DNA from: a virus
Reading direction: 5' to 3' (one strand)
DNA length: 36,913 nt
Virus record (IMG/VR): IMGVR_UViG_3300004774_000008
Span: 1-36,913 of that record
The translations under genes and the position numbers were made by a program. The notes below the pieces were generated by a model, which was not told the origin of the DNA, searched no databases, and worked only from the letters and a program-made list of their open reading frames with translations. Below are positions 1 to 7,479 of this stretch, piece after piece (the stretch's first letter is position 1; the number at the start of each line of letters is the position of its first letter).

Positions 1-16
1 GCACTTAACTTTTCCG

Positions 17-79
17 TGACCTGCCCCCACGAGTTGTACCACTCATTGTGTTAGTCTGGACTGACTCCTCGAGTCTAGA
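17..79. mobile_element. Host flank with possible IS3/IS150-type terminal repeat
   Basis: This is the DNA outside the phage end. Beginning at 17 it reads TGACCTGCCCCCACGAG and then TTGTACCAC. That is the style of IS3-family (IS150 group) terminal repeats, which start TG, carry CTGC-CCC and then GTTG-AC. The comparison is from memory. No transposase is visible because the phage begins at about 80, so this would be an IS end interrupted by the prophage. The last five bases before the phage, CTAGA (75-79), are the expected place of a target duplication. Confidence 0.35.
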
Positions 80-122
80 TGATGCGCGTCGCGAAAAATG
101 CGGGCGAGAATCGCGATAATTG
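80..122. repeat. Mu-type prophage terminus with two transposase-binding-like sites
   Basis: The sequence starts 5'-TGATGCG and contains TCGCGAAAAATG (89-100) and TCGCGATAATTG (111-122), which are exactly 22 bp apart. Aligned without gaps to the right end of phage Mu as I remember it (TGAAGCGGCGCACGAAAAAC, continuing to ACGATAAATG), about 29 of 43 positions agree. The agreement includes the terminal TG, the CGAAAAA core and the CGATAA core. This marks the late-gene end of the phage and makes base 80 the likely first phage base. The partner end is outside the window. Confidence 0.72.
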
Positions 123-134
123 ACCCTCGCCCGC
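94..134 (-). terminator. Intrinsic terminator of the leftward late operon
   Basis: Read on the minus strand, GCGGGCGAG (134-126) pairs perfectly with CTCGCCCGC (108-100) across a 17-base loop. It is followed at once by ATTTTT (99-94). It lies about 30 bp past the methyltransferase stop. The T tract is the complement of the A run in the terminal transposase-like site, so terminator and phage end share bases. Confidence 0.75.
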
Positions 135-164
135 TGTTTCACCTATTGCAACACTGTTTCAAAA

Positions 165-950
165 TCAAGCCGTCGCCGGCGGGTCGTAGTTGCTGATGAG
201 CACCTCTCCGACCTGCTTGCTGGTCGACCTCGAACACGAGTAGCGGGTGGTCACCGCCTCGATGTGGAAGGCCTCGAAGATCCCACGCACCTCGGGCACG
301 TCGTTGAGGCTCAGCAGGAACTTGCCTTTGATGCCGGCGAGCTGGGTGGCCAGGCTCGTGAAGTCCTCGCGTGAGAACAGCGTCTTGCCGTAATAGCCCT
401 CCATGCCCCAATACGGCGGGTCCAGGTAAAAAAAGGTTCCGATCCTATCATAGCGCGACAGAAAATCGCAATAGGGCAAATGCTCGATGACGGCCCTGGT
501 CAGCCGCAGATGCGCCTCTGACAGCTCCTCCTCCAGGCGCAGCAGGTTGACCCTGGGCCGCTGCTGCGGGCCGCCGCCAAAGGTGCGGCCAACCACCTTG
601 CCGCCGAAGCCGAGGCGCTGCAGGTAATAGAACATGGCCGCGCGCTGAATGTCGGTGAGGCCACCGGCATGCAGCTGCCTGGTCCAGTCCTCCCACCATT
701 CGCGGCTGGCCAGCATCCACTTGAACTGCCGGCAGAACTCCTCCAGGTGGTGCTTCAGCACGCGGTAGAAGGTGACCAGGTCGCCGTTGAGGTCGTTGAG
801 GGTCTCGTAGCGGCTCTCCGGCTTGCGGAAGAAGACCTGGCCAGCTCCGGCAAAGGCTTCACAGTAGGTCTCGTGGGGTGGGATGCGGGGGATGATGGTC
901 TTGGCCAGGAGGCTTTTGCCTCCGATCCAGCATAACGGGCTCTTGGACAT
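165..950 (-). CDS. dam: Dam-type DNA adenine N6-methyltransferase
   Basis: A 261-residue D12-class (Dam family) methyltransferase that would transfer a methyl group from S-adenosylmethionine to N6 of adenine in phage and host DNA. Visible motifs are WIGGK (residues 8-12) and the SAM-binding FAGAG (33-37), then the catalytic DPPY (177-180). The start at 950 is chosen because AAGGA lies just upstream and the D12 N-terminal motif follows directly. The longer frame upstream adds nothing recognisable. It is the last gene before the phage end, where Mu has its mom modification gene. It probably protects phage DNA from restriction or alters regulation. Hairpins upstream suggest it is partly uncoupled from the tail operon. 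Confidence 0.92.
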   Translation of the reverse strand: MSKSPLCWIGGKSLLAKTIIPRIPPHETYCEAFAGAGQVFFRKPESRYETLNDLNGDLVTFYRVLKHHLEEFCRQFKWMLASREWWEDWTRQLHAGGLTDIQRAAMFYYLQRLGFGGKVVGRTFGGGPQQRPRVNLLRLEEELSEAHLRLTRAVIEHLPYCDFLSRYDRIGTFFYLDPPYWGMEGYYGKTLFSREDFTSLATQLAGIKGKFLLSLNDVPEVRGIFEAFHIEAVTTRYSCSRSTSKQVGEVLISNYDPPATA

Positions 951-1140
951 GGTCCATCCTTGAATGTTGCGCCTCTGCCTGCTACTTCTCCGGCAACCCG
1001 TGCACGGGCCGGAGAGCGGCATCAGCCGTGGTCGGATGTTAGCGCATCCGGCCAGTGGGGGCGCCTGCAACCGCCCCCGCCTCTCCCATCCAAATGCCGG
1101 AGGGGCCTGCAAAGGCCCCTCCGCTGCTTCAAAGATCTGT
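951..1140 (-). other. Non-coding gap with four consecutive hairpins
   Basis: No gene is seen here. Four perfect inverted repeats lie in a row: arms 987-993/1009-1015 enclosing the palindrome CCCGTGCACGGG (997-1008); 1033-1038/1045-1050; 1057-1063/1072-1078; and 1098-1107/1114-1123 (10 bp, loop TGCAAA). On the minus strand the last one is followed only by GGCATTT, so it is at best a weak terminator after the tail chaperone gene. Together they may attenuate or process the message before dam, or form a structured RNA. Confidence 0.6.
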
Positions 1141-1665
1141 CTACGCCCCCGGTTCCGCCGGCCAGGTCACCGACCTGGGGAACGCCTTCTGCTTGGTGAT
1201 GTCGCGCAGCTCCTGCCGATACGCGGCCCAGGCCGCCTTGGCCTCCGGCGTGAGCGCGGCGTCCGCCAGCTGCGTCCAGTCGCAGGCGGCGATGCGCGCA
1301 TTGCGCTCGATGCGCACGGCATTGGCCAATGCGACTTGGTTGGCCGCGCTGCCCTCCACGTCCGGCGTGGCGTTGGGGAAGCTGCGCTGGATCTCGGTGT
1401 CCGTCTCGGTGTCCACGTGCTCGCCCGGCAGGTAGGGCCAGCCGGTCTTGTCCTTGGGCAAGGCCTCAGCCACCACGCGCTTGATGCCGAGGGCCGCCAG
1501 CTCTTCCGGCGGCAACAGGTCGCAGATCTCCGGGCCGTGGAGGGTTCCATCAATGAGGCAGCGGCAGGGTGCCAGGACAGCGGGCTCTGCCAGTATCCGG
1601 CCCTCGAAATAATTGGTGGCGCTGTCGAAGATGGTCGCGTTGGCGGGGTATTGGTAGGTTCTCAT
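1141..1665 (-). CDS. Phage tail fibre assembly chaperone
   Basis: A 174-residue protein. Its C-terminal third (RNARIAACDWTQLADAALTP, then WAAYRQELRDI and SVTWPAEP) is the pattern of the Phage_tail_APC chaperone family. These proteins help fibre proteins fold and trimerise and are not usually in the virion. The N-terminal part is unassigned. AGAGGA lies 9 bases before the ATG. It is the last gene of the second fibre module and follows the fibre-like proteins at 1699-3035, which are its likely clients. Confidence 0.75.
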   Translation of the reverse strand: MRTYQYPANATIFDSATNYFEGRILAEPAVLAPCRCLIDGTLHGPEICDLLPPEELAALGIKRVVAEALPKDKTGWPYLPGEHVDTETDTEIQRSFPNATPDVEGSAANQVALANAVRIERNARIAACDWTQLADAALTPEAKAAWAAYRQELRDITKQKAFPRSVTWPAEPGA

Positions 1666-1698
1666 ATTGCTTGTTCCTCTTGGTTTTGCCGCAGGACG

Positions 1699-2253
1699 TT
1701 AGCAGCCCAGCAGCGTGCCGACGAAAACGCCCTCTGTCAGGTACATGTCGGGGTGCGAAAGATAGGCGGTGTTGTCGCTGCCCAGGATGAACCAGGTGTA
1801 CCTGAACGGGGCAAAGACATTGGCCGACACGGTCTGCGGCCCGGGATCCCCGGTCCAGTTCTCTGACCACTGCGAGCTGACGCCGAGCACCTGGCCAGCC
1901 GTCCACCCGGCTGTGGCTGGGTTGATGTTCGAGCCGTACAGGGTGAGATAGAGCCCGGACACATCGCCCTGAAATCCGCAGAACCCCACATTGGAGGTGC
2001 CATGGGCGATGGCGGAAGCGAGAACGGCACCCCTTCCCAACCCCCAGTCATATCCGAAGGCAAGGCCGTAATACGCGCCCGCGCCATAGGGGTTGAAGCC
2101 ACACGTATGCGCTCCATCGTTGGAGGCACCCGTCAACGTCCCATCATGCATCCAGGCCAGGTTGCCGTTGAATTGCACAGAGCCGAAGGGGCTGCCGTCG
2201 GCCAGGTAATTCAGCGGCCGCGCCTGTTGACCTATTCTTTTGCCGAAGATCAT
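1699..2253 (-). CDS. Putative tail appendage protein with discoidin-like features
   Basis: A 184-residue protein. The stretch around AYYGLAFGYDWG, HGTSNVGFCGF, LYLTLYGSN and GWTAGQVLG resembles the strand pattern of discoidin (F5/8 type C) carbohydrate-binding domains, but I am not certain of this. It has several cysteines and ends GTLLGC. The ATG at 2253 shares its A with the stop of the upstream fibre gene (TGATG), so the two are translationally coupled and probably form one receptor-binding unit. The longer frame upstream merely overlaps that gene. A host-surface-binding role is inferred from position and composition. Confidence 0.6.
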   Translation of the reverse strand: MIFGKRIGQQARPLNYLADGSPFGSVQFNGNLAWMHDGTLTGASNDGAHTCGFNPYGAGAYYGLAFGYDWGLGRGAVLASAIAHGTSNVGFCGFQGDVSGLYLTLYGSNINPATAGWTAGQVLGVSSQWSENWTGDPGPQTVSANVFAPFRYTWFILGSDNTAYLSHPDMYLTEGVFVGTLLGC

Positions 2254-3035
2254 CAGACCTCCTGGGCCATGCCCATCAACACCATGTACGTGCCGAAGCA
2301 GACGAAATCCAAGGACAGCCACTTGTTGGCCACCGTGACCGTGGGCAGGCCGACAAAGCTGGTGCCATGCCAGGCGGTGTTCCAGGAAATCGGCTGCGGG
2401 CTAGATGAATACAGGCGCAGCGTGCATGTTTTCTCTGCGGCCATGTGGCTGGGGGCATCCATGGTGATGGCCCCGGTGGCCGAGATGGCCAGGGCCTGAT
2501 CAAGATCCAGATCCACGGCCTGATTGCCGCTCTGGCCCACGCGCGCCAGCTGCGCGGAGTACTGCTGCCTGGTGTAGGCGTTGACAACGCCGATGCGCGC
2601 CACGCCGGTCAGGGCAGCGGCGAGGAGCGCGGCCAGGTCCGCAGGGACGACAATGGTGTTGGTCCCCTCGCCTGCCAGCACCTCTGCCTCGGTGGCCAGG
2701 CGGGCGATGCCGGCAGCCACAGTTGTGGCCCCGGCGACCGTCGAGATGATGCCCGCAGCGACAGCCTCGACGGCGGCCGTCATGCCGGCGACGATCTTCG
2801 AGGCGTCGCCGTCGTCCACCACGCCTGGCGTGTAATTCTCGGCGATGAACTGCGCCAGGCCATGGCAGAAGCGGGACAGATTGCGCAGCACCGCGTTTTC
2901 CAGCTCCTGCCTGCCGATGCCCATCTGGTGCCCTGCAAGCCTCTGGGCATCCGCCAGGTAGTCGGCATTGTCCAGGATGTTCAACGCGATCGCGTTTTCT
3001 GCAAACGGGTAGATCTCGTTAATGGGTGTGGTCAT
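2253..3035 (-). CDS. Tail fibre/tip protein
   Basis: A 260-residue protein. It begins INEIYPFAENAIALNILDNA and continues DYLADAQRLAGHQMGIGR, followed by a helical region with GLAQFIAENYTPGVVDDGD. This N-terminus is familiar from small phage tail fibre proteins of Gram-negative phages, where it attaches to the baseplate. The C-terminal half (from about residue 165) is probably the variable part. GGGGG lies 7 bases before the ATG. It starts the second fibre module and overlaps the next gene by one base. Confidence 0.65.
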   Translation of the reverse strand: MTTPINEIYPFAENAIALNILDNADYLADAQRLAGHQMGIGRQELENAVLRNLSRFCHGLAQFIAENYTPGVVDDGDASKIVAGMTAAVEAVAAGIISTVAGATTVAAGIARLATEAEVLAGEGTNTIVVPADLAALLAAALTGVARIGVVNAYTRQQYSAQLARVGQSGNQAVDLDLDQALAISATGAITMDAPSHMAAEKTCTLRLYSSSPQPISWNTAWHGTSFVGLPTVTVANKWLSLDFVCFGTYMVLMGMAQEV

Positions 3036-3062
3036 GTCTCTGTGCCCCCTTTGGGATTTGGT

Positions 3063-3410
3063 TTATGTTCCGGCCGGGTATTCCGGCTGCACAGGCAACG
3101 GCCCCGCGCCGCTGGTCACGATCCCCCGCAGGGCCGTGCAATAGGCCAACCACGCCGGAGGGAACGCGACACCTGCCTTCACACAGCGCAGCGCTGTCAT
3201 GTCCGACTTGTCCAGCGCGGCCTGGGCCAGCGCCTTGAAATTCGGGGCAGGCGGGGTCGGCCACGCGAAGCGTCCGTCTGCTTGTTGCTCCATGCCTGGC
3301 TGGGTGTCGTCCGTGACCTGCTGGATCAGCGCCATGACGTCAGGATGGAACTCCGGCAGGGCCTCGAACAGTTCCTTGACCATGCCATTTTCGATGAGGG
3401 CGAATCTCAT
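3063..3410 (-). CDS. Tail fibre assembly protein-like chaperone
   Basis: A 115-residue protein beginning MRFALIENGMVKELFEALP, with FHPDVMALIQQV and ADGRFAWPTPPAP. This is the usual opening of tail fibre assembly chaperones. Two ATGs lie six bases apart. The second (3410) is chosen because AGGAGGA (3424-3418) is 7 bases away from it, while the first would be only about 1 base away. It directly follows the large repetitive fibre gene and probably assists folding of that fibre. Confidence 0.65.
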   Translation of the reverse strand: MRFALIENGMVKELFEALPEFHPDVMALIQQVTDDTQPGMEQQADGRFAWPTPPAPNFKALAQAALDKSDMTALRCVKAGVAFPPAWLAYCTALRGIVTSGAGPLPVQPEYPAGT

Positions 3411-3422
3411 GTGCATGTCCTC

Positions 3423-5615
3423 CTAGAACTCAATGATGCAGCCGCCAGGAGCACTAGCGCCGTTAGTAAAACCGAATATGCCGTCCGCATCAGCGCCACA
3501 GCCGCCGCCACCGGAGCCAAAGGCAATTCCAGGCTGTCCATTGCTCCCGGTGATGGTGCCGCCACCAGGGCCAAACAAGGTGCCTCCGCCATTTCCACCC
3601 TGTCTGTAGCCACCGCCACCCACGAAAGAGCCCAGTCCGGCTTCTCCGGGTATGTTAATGTCTGCGCCAGAACAGTTGCCATTGGACACTGCGCCTGATG
3701 CCCCGGTACAAGTTACAGCAGCACCAAACGATGACGTTGCCCCTGCGGCACCAATAGTGACCGTGGTTGATGTCCCTGCGGCTTGTCCGCGAATCCATTT
3801 AATACCGCTGCCAGCAGAGGCGGCGCCCCATCCGCCCACGCCGCTATTGACAGCACCGCCTCCCGCGATGCTCATTTTATAGTCTGGCGCCCACGGAGGC
3901 TGAACAAAGGCGCGCGTTGCGGTGATTACTTCGGCACAACGATTGGCGGGGTTCGCGCTGATAATCGCCAGAGGGTCGACCTGGCTGCTGCCATTGGTCC
4001 TGAATCTCCCGATGCACCGCTTGACCGTGTAGTTCGCGGGCATGGTCGGGGCCGTTCCGGACAGGGAGAACAGGACATCAACCACGCTCGTGTCGGTGCG
4101 CTTGATGAGCCAGATGTAGTAGTAGGTCGAGGCGGCGACGGCCCCGGTGTCCAGGCCGCCATTGCCCGAGCCCACAGCCCAGGCCGAAAGGCTCTTGATG
4201 ATGGCCGCAGCCAGGGTGATGTCCGCCGCGTCGACGGCGTCGCGCGCCTTTCCTGCGGCCACGGAGAGTGTCGTGGTGCTGGCGTAGGACGGGGAAAGGC
4301 CGGTGATGTAGTTGGTGGGGGAGCCGCCGGCGATCGATGCGGCAGAAGCCGCAGCAGCAGCTGCCGAACCAGCTGCGGCCGTGGCCGAAGTGGACGCCTC
4401 CGAGGCCTTGGTGGTCGCGGTGGACGCTGAGCCTGCCGCAGCAGTGGCGGAGGTCGAGGCTTCCGAGGCCTTGGTGGTGGCTGTGCCGGCAGAACCACTG
4501 GCGCTGGTGGCCGAACCGGCTGCGGCCGTAGCCGAAGTGGACGCTTCCGAGGCCTTGGTGGTCGCGGTGGTCGCTGAGCCTGCCGCAGCAGTGGCGGAGG
4601 TCGAGGCTTCCGAAGCCTTGGTGGTCGCCGTGCCGGCAGAGCCGCTGGCGCTGGCGGCCGAACCGGCTGCGGCCGTGGCCGAAGTGGACGCTTCCGAGGC
4701 CTTGGTAGTGGCCGTGCCGGCCGAGCCGCTGGCGCTGGTGGCCGAACCGGCCGCAGCCGTGGCCGAGCTGGCCGCATTCGTCGCGCTGGTGTTGGCTGCG
4801 CTGGCCGAGCCGGCTGCTGCTGTTGCGGAGGTTGATGCATCCGAGGCCTTGGTCGTCGCCGTCCCAGCCGAGTCGCTGGCGCTGGTGGCCGAACCGGATG
4901 CTGCTGTCTCGCTCGATGCTGCCGCACTGGCCGAGCTGGCAGCCGCAGTCGCGGAGGCCGAGGCATCCGAGGCCTTGGTCGTCGCCGTCCCAGCCGAGCC
5001 GCTGGCGCTGGTGGCTGAGCCTGCTGCTGCCGTGGCCGAACCTGCAGCTGCTGAAGCTGAACCGGCTGCATTGGTCGCGCTCAAGGCCGCTGCGGACTGG
5101 CTGACCTGCGCCGAGGCATCATAGTCGCCCCAGGCCGTGCCGCTGTAGATGCGAAACTTGTTCTCCGTGGTGTTCTCGTACATCAAGCCAGCAGCTAGGC
5201 TGATGCCCTGGACCGTTGCAAAGGCCACGGCCGCGCTGTCCGAGCTGAAGGCCCCCAGGAAGACGCCCCGGAACGAGGCCAGGAGCGCGACCAGGTTGGC
5301 CGCATCCCCCGATGCGCTGGAGGCCGAGCCTGCGGCGGCCGTTGCCGAGCCAGCCGCCTCCGTGGCGCTGGTGGCCGCATTGGAGGCCGAGGTGTCGGCT
5401 TCAACGGCCTTGGTGCTGGCTGTAGAGGCATTCCCCGCAGCCACGCTGGCGCTGTCGGTTGCCTCGGCCGCCTTCGCCATTGCCGTGTTTGCAGATCCTG
5501 CCGCAGCTGTGGCCGAGGCCGCCGCCGCGTTGGCCTTGGTCACAGCCGACCGGGCAGCGGCCAGGGCCTCGGCCGCAGAGAGCTTCGGCCCCGAAAGTTT
5601 GGCGATGGGACTCAT
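3423..5615 (-). CDS. Large Ala/Ser/Thr-rich tail fibre with glycine-rich tip
   Basis: A 730-residue fibre protein. Residues about 10-430 are built of degenerate A-S-T repeats (SATAAAGSA, SGSAGTATTKASEAST), expected to form a long trimeric coiled or beta shaft. A middle domain (about 430-580) contains DAADITLAAAIIKSLS and YYYIWLIKR. The C-terminus is glycine-rich (GVGGWGAASAGSG, GGGGYRQGGNGGG, GSGGGGCGADADG) and ends GGCIIEF, the style of the glycine-rich tips of T4-like adhesins. It probably binds the cell surface receptor. Its ATG overlaps the DUF2612 stop (ATGA). Repeat number may vary between related phages. Confidence 0.8.
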   Translation of the reverse strand: MSPIAKLSGPKLSAAEALAAARSAVTKANAAAASATAAAGSANTAMAKAAEATDSASVAAGNASTASTKAVEADTSASNAATSATEAAGSATAAAGSASSASGDAANLVALLASFRGVFLGAFSSDSAAVAFATVQGISLAAGLMYENTTENKFRIYSGTAWGDYDASAQVSQSAAALSATNAAGSASAAAGSATAAAGSATSASGSAGTATTKASDASASATAAASSASAAASSETAASGSATSASDSAGTATTKASDASTSATAAAGSASAANTSATNAASSATAAAGSATSASGSAGTATTKASEASTSATAAAGSAASASGSAGTATTKASEASTSATAAAGSATTATTKASEASTSATAAAGSATSASGSAGTATTKASEASTSATAAAGSASTATTKASEASTSATAAAGSAAAAAASAASIAGGSPTNYITGLSPSYASTTTLSVAAGKARDAVDAADITLAAAIIKSLSAWAVGSGNGGLDTGAVAASTYYYIWLIKRTDTSVVDVLFSLSGTAPTMPANYTVKRCIGRFRTNGSSQVDPLAIISANPANRCAEVITATRAFVQPPWAPDYKMSIAGGGAVNSGVGGWGAASAGSGIKWIRGQAAGTSTTVTIGAAGATSSFGAAVTCTGASGAVSNGNCSGADINIPGEAGLGSFVGGGGYRQGGNGGGTLFGPGGGTITGSNGQPGIAFGSGGGGCGADADGIFGFTNGASAPGGCIIEF
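4345..5095 (-). repeat. Degenerate tandem repeats inside the fibre gene
   Basis: The motif GAGGCCTTGGT (plus strand) recurs near 4400, 4468, 4550, 4612 (as GAAGCCTTGGT), 4699, 4843 and 4971. It is joined by GCCGAACCGGC- and GAGCCGCTGGCGCTG-type units. The units encode the ATTKASEASTSATAAAGSA shaft repeats. Copies differ mostly at third codon positions, so the protein repeat is maintained while DNA identity drifts. Such an array can gain or lose units by recombination. Confidence 0.75.
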
Positions 5616-6295
5616 GCGCCCTCCAGTATGATGTGCTCGGGCCAGCTGCCGATGCCCCAGCCGCCCAGGGCCTCGGAGTCACAGCCCCAGGCGAAGATCT
5701 TGCCGCCCGCTGGCGGCACGGCGAAGTAGCGGATGCGGACGCCGGCAGGCTTGAGCGGCAGGTAGCCGTGCACCAGGAGGGAGCGCGTCACCGCGTCCAG
5801 GCTTTGCCCGGCCACGCCGACGACCATGGTCATGTCCTGAAGATCCTGGATCACGATGATGGGTCCGGAGCCCTTGAACAGCGTCTGCCAGACCTCGTAA
5901 GCTCCGGGAATGGTCCCGTCCCAGGAGTTGGCCGCGATCTTGGCGCGCAGCAGCGTGCGGTACACGTCGTCCGGCAGGGCCACCATGCCCGATTCCGGGT
6001 CGTACGGGCCTTTCCAGGAGCCCTGCCCCCAGCCGACGCCGGGGATGCCCCAGGAGAAATAGACGCCCTCAAGGGGCACAGCCAGATAGCGCGACCGGCC
6101 AACCCACTCGCCCACCTGGTCAAGCTGCGCGCCCACGGCCGTGTCCAGGTCGAAGCCCGAGCGCACCGCCCCGAGCAGGCCCTGCAGGTCGACCAGGGGC
6201 TGCATCAGCGCCGTGCACAGGGCCGTGAAATTCGGCTTGCCCCGGTAGAGCGAGGTGGCCAGGTTGAGGTAGTCGTCCAGAGTCGGCAGGGGCAT
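5612..6295 (-). CDS. Baseplate-associated protein, DUF2612 family
   Basis: A 227-residue protein opening MPLPTLDDYLNLATSLYRGK, with GFDLDTAVGAQLDQVGEWVG (about 68-87) and DDVYRTLLRAKIAANSWDGT. These are the hallmarks of the DUF2612 phage family. Members sit between baseplate J and the fibres in contractile-tailed phages, so a role linking the baseplate periphery to the fibre is likely (analogous to Mu gp48 or P2 gpI). It lies 11 bp after baseplate J and overlaps the fibre gene by 4 bp. Confidence 0.8.
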   Translation of the reverse strand: MPLPTLDDYLNLATSLYRGKPNFTALCTALMQPLVDLQGLLGAVRSGFDLDTAVGAQLDQVGEWVGRSRYLAVPLEGVYFSWGIPGVGWGQGSWKGPYDPESGMVALPDDVYRTLLRAKIAANSWDGTIPGAYEVWQTLFKGSGPIIVIQDLQDMTMVVGVAGQSLDAVTRSLLVHGYLPLKPAGVRIRYFAVPPAGGKIFAWGCDSEALGGWGIGSWPEHIILEGA

Positions 6296-6306
6296 GTCCG
6301 GATCTC

Positions 6307-7479
6307 CTAGCTGACCGTCAGGGTGGCAGTGCCGGCGGTTCCGCTGGCCGCTTCATTGAAGGCCAGCACCAGGTTGCTTGCGGCTGGGGCGCCACCATGC
6401 CGGGCAATGGCCAGGCTGATGACGTCAAAGGTCTTTCTGGCCGGGTCCGGCTCGGCCGCGTTGATGGGGGTGTAGAGCTTGGACAGCAGCACGCCCTCGC
6501 CGATGTCCAGGCCATCGTAGCAGGCCGCGAGGTTCGCCAGGATCGCATCGCCGGTGGTGCTCACATATCCGGCAAGGGCCTTGATCCCGATGGCCGTGTC
6601 GATGCCCACATTGCTCGGCCGGAAGAAATGCATGGTGTTGGGCATGCCGTATCTGTCGGTCACCACGACGTTTGTGGTGCCATGGGTGGGGCTGCCCGGC
6701 GTTTTCTTCACGGCGATGGCCTCGGCGATGGCCGTGTCGTCGCCGCCCTCCACCACTAGCGCGATGGCATGAGCGGGGATCCCGTTATCGTCTTCGGAGG
6801 ACGAATCGTTCTCGTACCCCTTGTAGCGCGTCACGCCGGCGAGGTTGGCCAGCTCGCCCACGATGCCCTCGAGCACGGTCTGGGACGGCAGGGCCGTGGA
6901 CACGTCCTGGCGCTGGCGCAAGGTGGCGTCGGACTCGACCGGGGCTCCGGGCGTGGCTGCTGCTGCGTTGGTCACGGACTGCCATCCGCGTGTCGGGGTG
7001 GCAATTTGGGCCACGTCGCCGGCGGCGGCCTGAATGTCGCCCAGGTTTTGAGCCATGGCCGTGACGGTGATCGCGCCGCTGAACGGGATGGTCACCGATG
7101 GCGGCAGATTCCACCTCTGCGAGGCCACGTCCTGGACCACACCCTTGGTGATGATGGTGCCCGCGACGCCGGTAAGCGTCACGTCGACCGTGGAGTTGGA
7201 GGCAACCTGCCTGGCCAGGCCGTTGAGCATCACCATGCGGGAGAGGCCCGCACCCTGGGCCGTCTGTGGCGAGAAGGAGTTGTAGACGCTCACGGCCAGC
7301 TGGTTGGAGTCATGCAGGGCCAGGCCGAACATGGCCAGCATCTGGCCTTCCTGGCTGTCCGCCTCGAGGTAGACGTCCGGCCCGAAGATGGACCGGAAGT
7401 TGTCCTTCAGCTCGTCCAGTATCTCGGGATAGGTGGGCACGTGGATGCCCAGAGCATCAATGAAGCCGACGAGGGCCAT
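6307..7479 (-). CDS. Baseplate J-like wedge protein
   Basis: A 390-residue member of the baseplate J family (Mu gp47, T4 gp6-like). It forms the inner ring of baseplate wedges. Typical features are the N-terminal helix YPEILDELKDNFRSIFG with DSQEGQMLAMFG, the middle PTRGWQSVTNAAAATPG, ESDATLRQRQ (about residues 178-187), and a C-terminal fold with ALVVEGGDD. The ATG shares a base with the stop of the gp25-like gene (TAATG), and AGGAGGT is 7 bases upstream, so translation is coupled. Confidence 0.92.
   Translation of the reverse strand: MALVGFIDALGIHVPTYPEILDELKDNFRSIFGPDVYLEADSQEGQMLAMFGLALHDSNQLAVSVYNSFSPQTAQGAGLSRMVMLNGLARQVASNSTVDVTLTGVAGTIITKGVVQDVASQRWNLPPSVTIPFSGAITVTAMAQNLGDIQAAAGDVAQIATPTRGWQSVTNAAAATPGAPVESDATLRQRQDVSTALPSQTVLEGIVGELANLAGVTRYKGYENDSSSEDDNGIPAHAIALVVEGGDDTAIAEAIAVKKTPGSPTHGTTNVVVTDRYGMPNTMHFFRPSNVGIDTAIGIKALAGYVSTTGDAILANLAACYDGLDIGEGVLLSKLYTPINAAEPDPARKTFDVISLAIARHGGAPAASNLVLAFNEAASGTAGTATLTVS

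Noticed and set aside
66-80. CTCGAG and TCTAGA next to each other, like a cloning adaptor
   Set aside because: Two six-base sites can occur by chance. The sequence on both sides looks natural and fits an IS remnant followed by a phage end.
35-168. Alternative phage end at 35, using TGTACCACTCATTG (35-48) and TGTTTCACCTATTG (136-149) as repeats
   Set aside because: The two copies agree at only about 10 of 14 bases and are not regularly spaced. The Mu-like end at 80 explains more.
4345-5095. CRISPR-like array
   Set aside because: The repeats are coding, in frame, of uneven length and have no unique spacers.
3423-5615. Diversity-generating retroelement acting on the fibre
   Set aside because: No reverse transcriptase and no template repeat with adenine-biased differences are visible.
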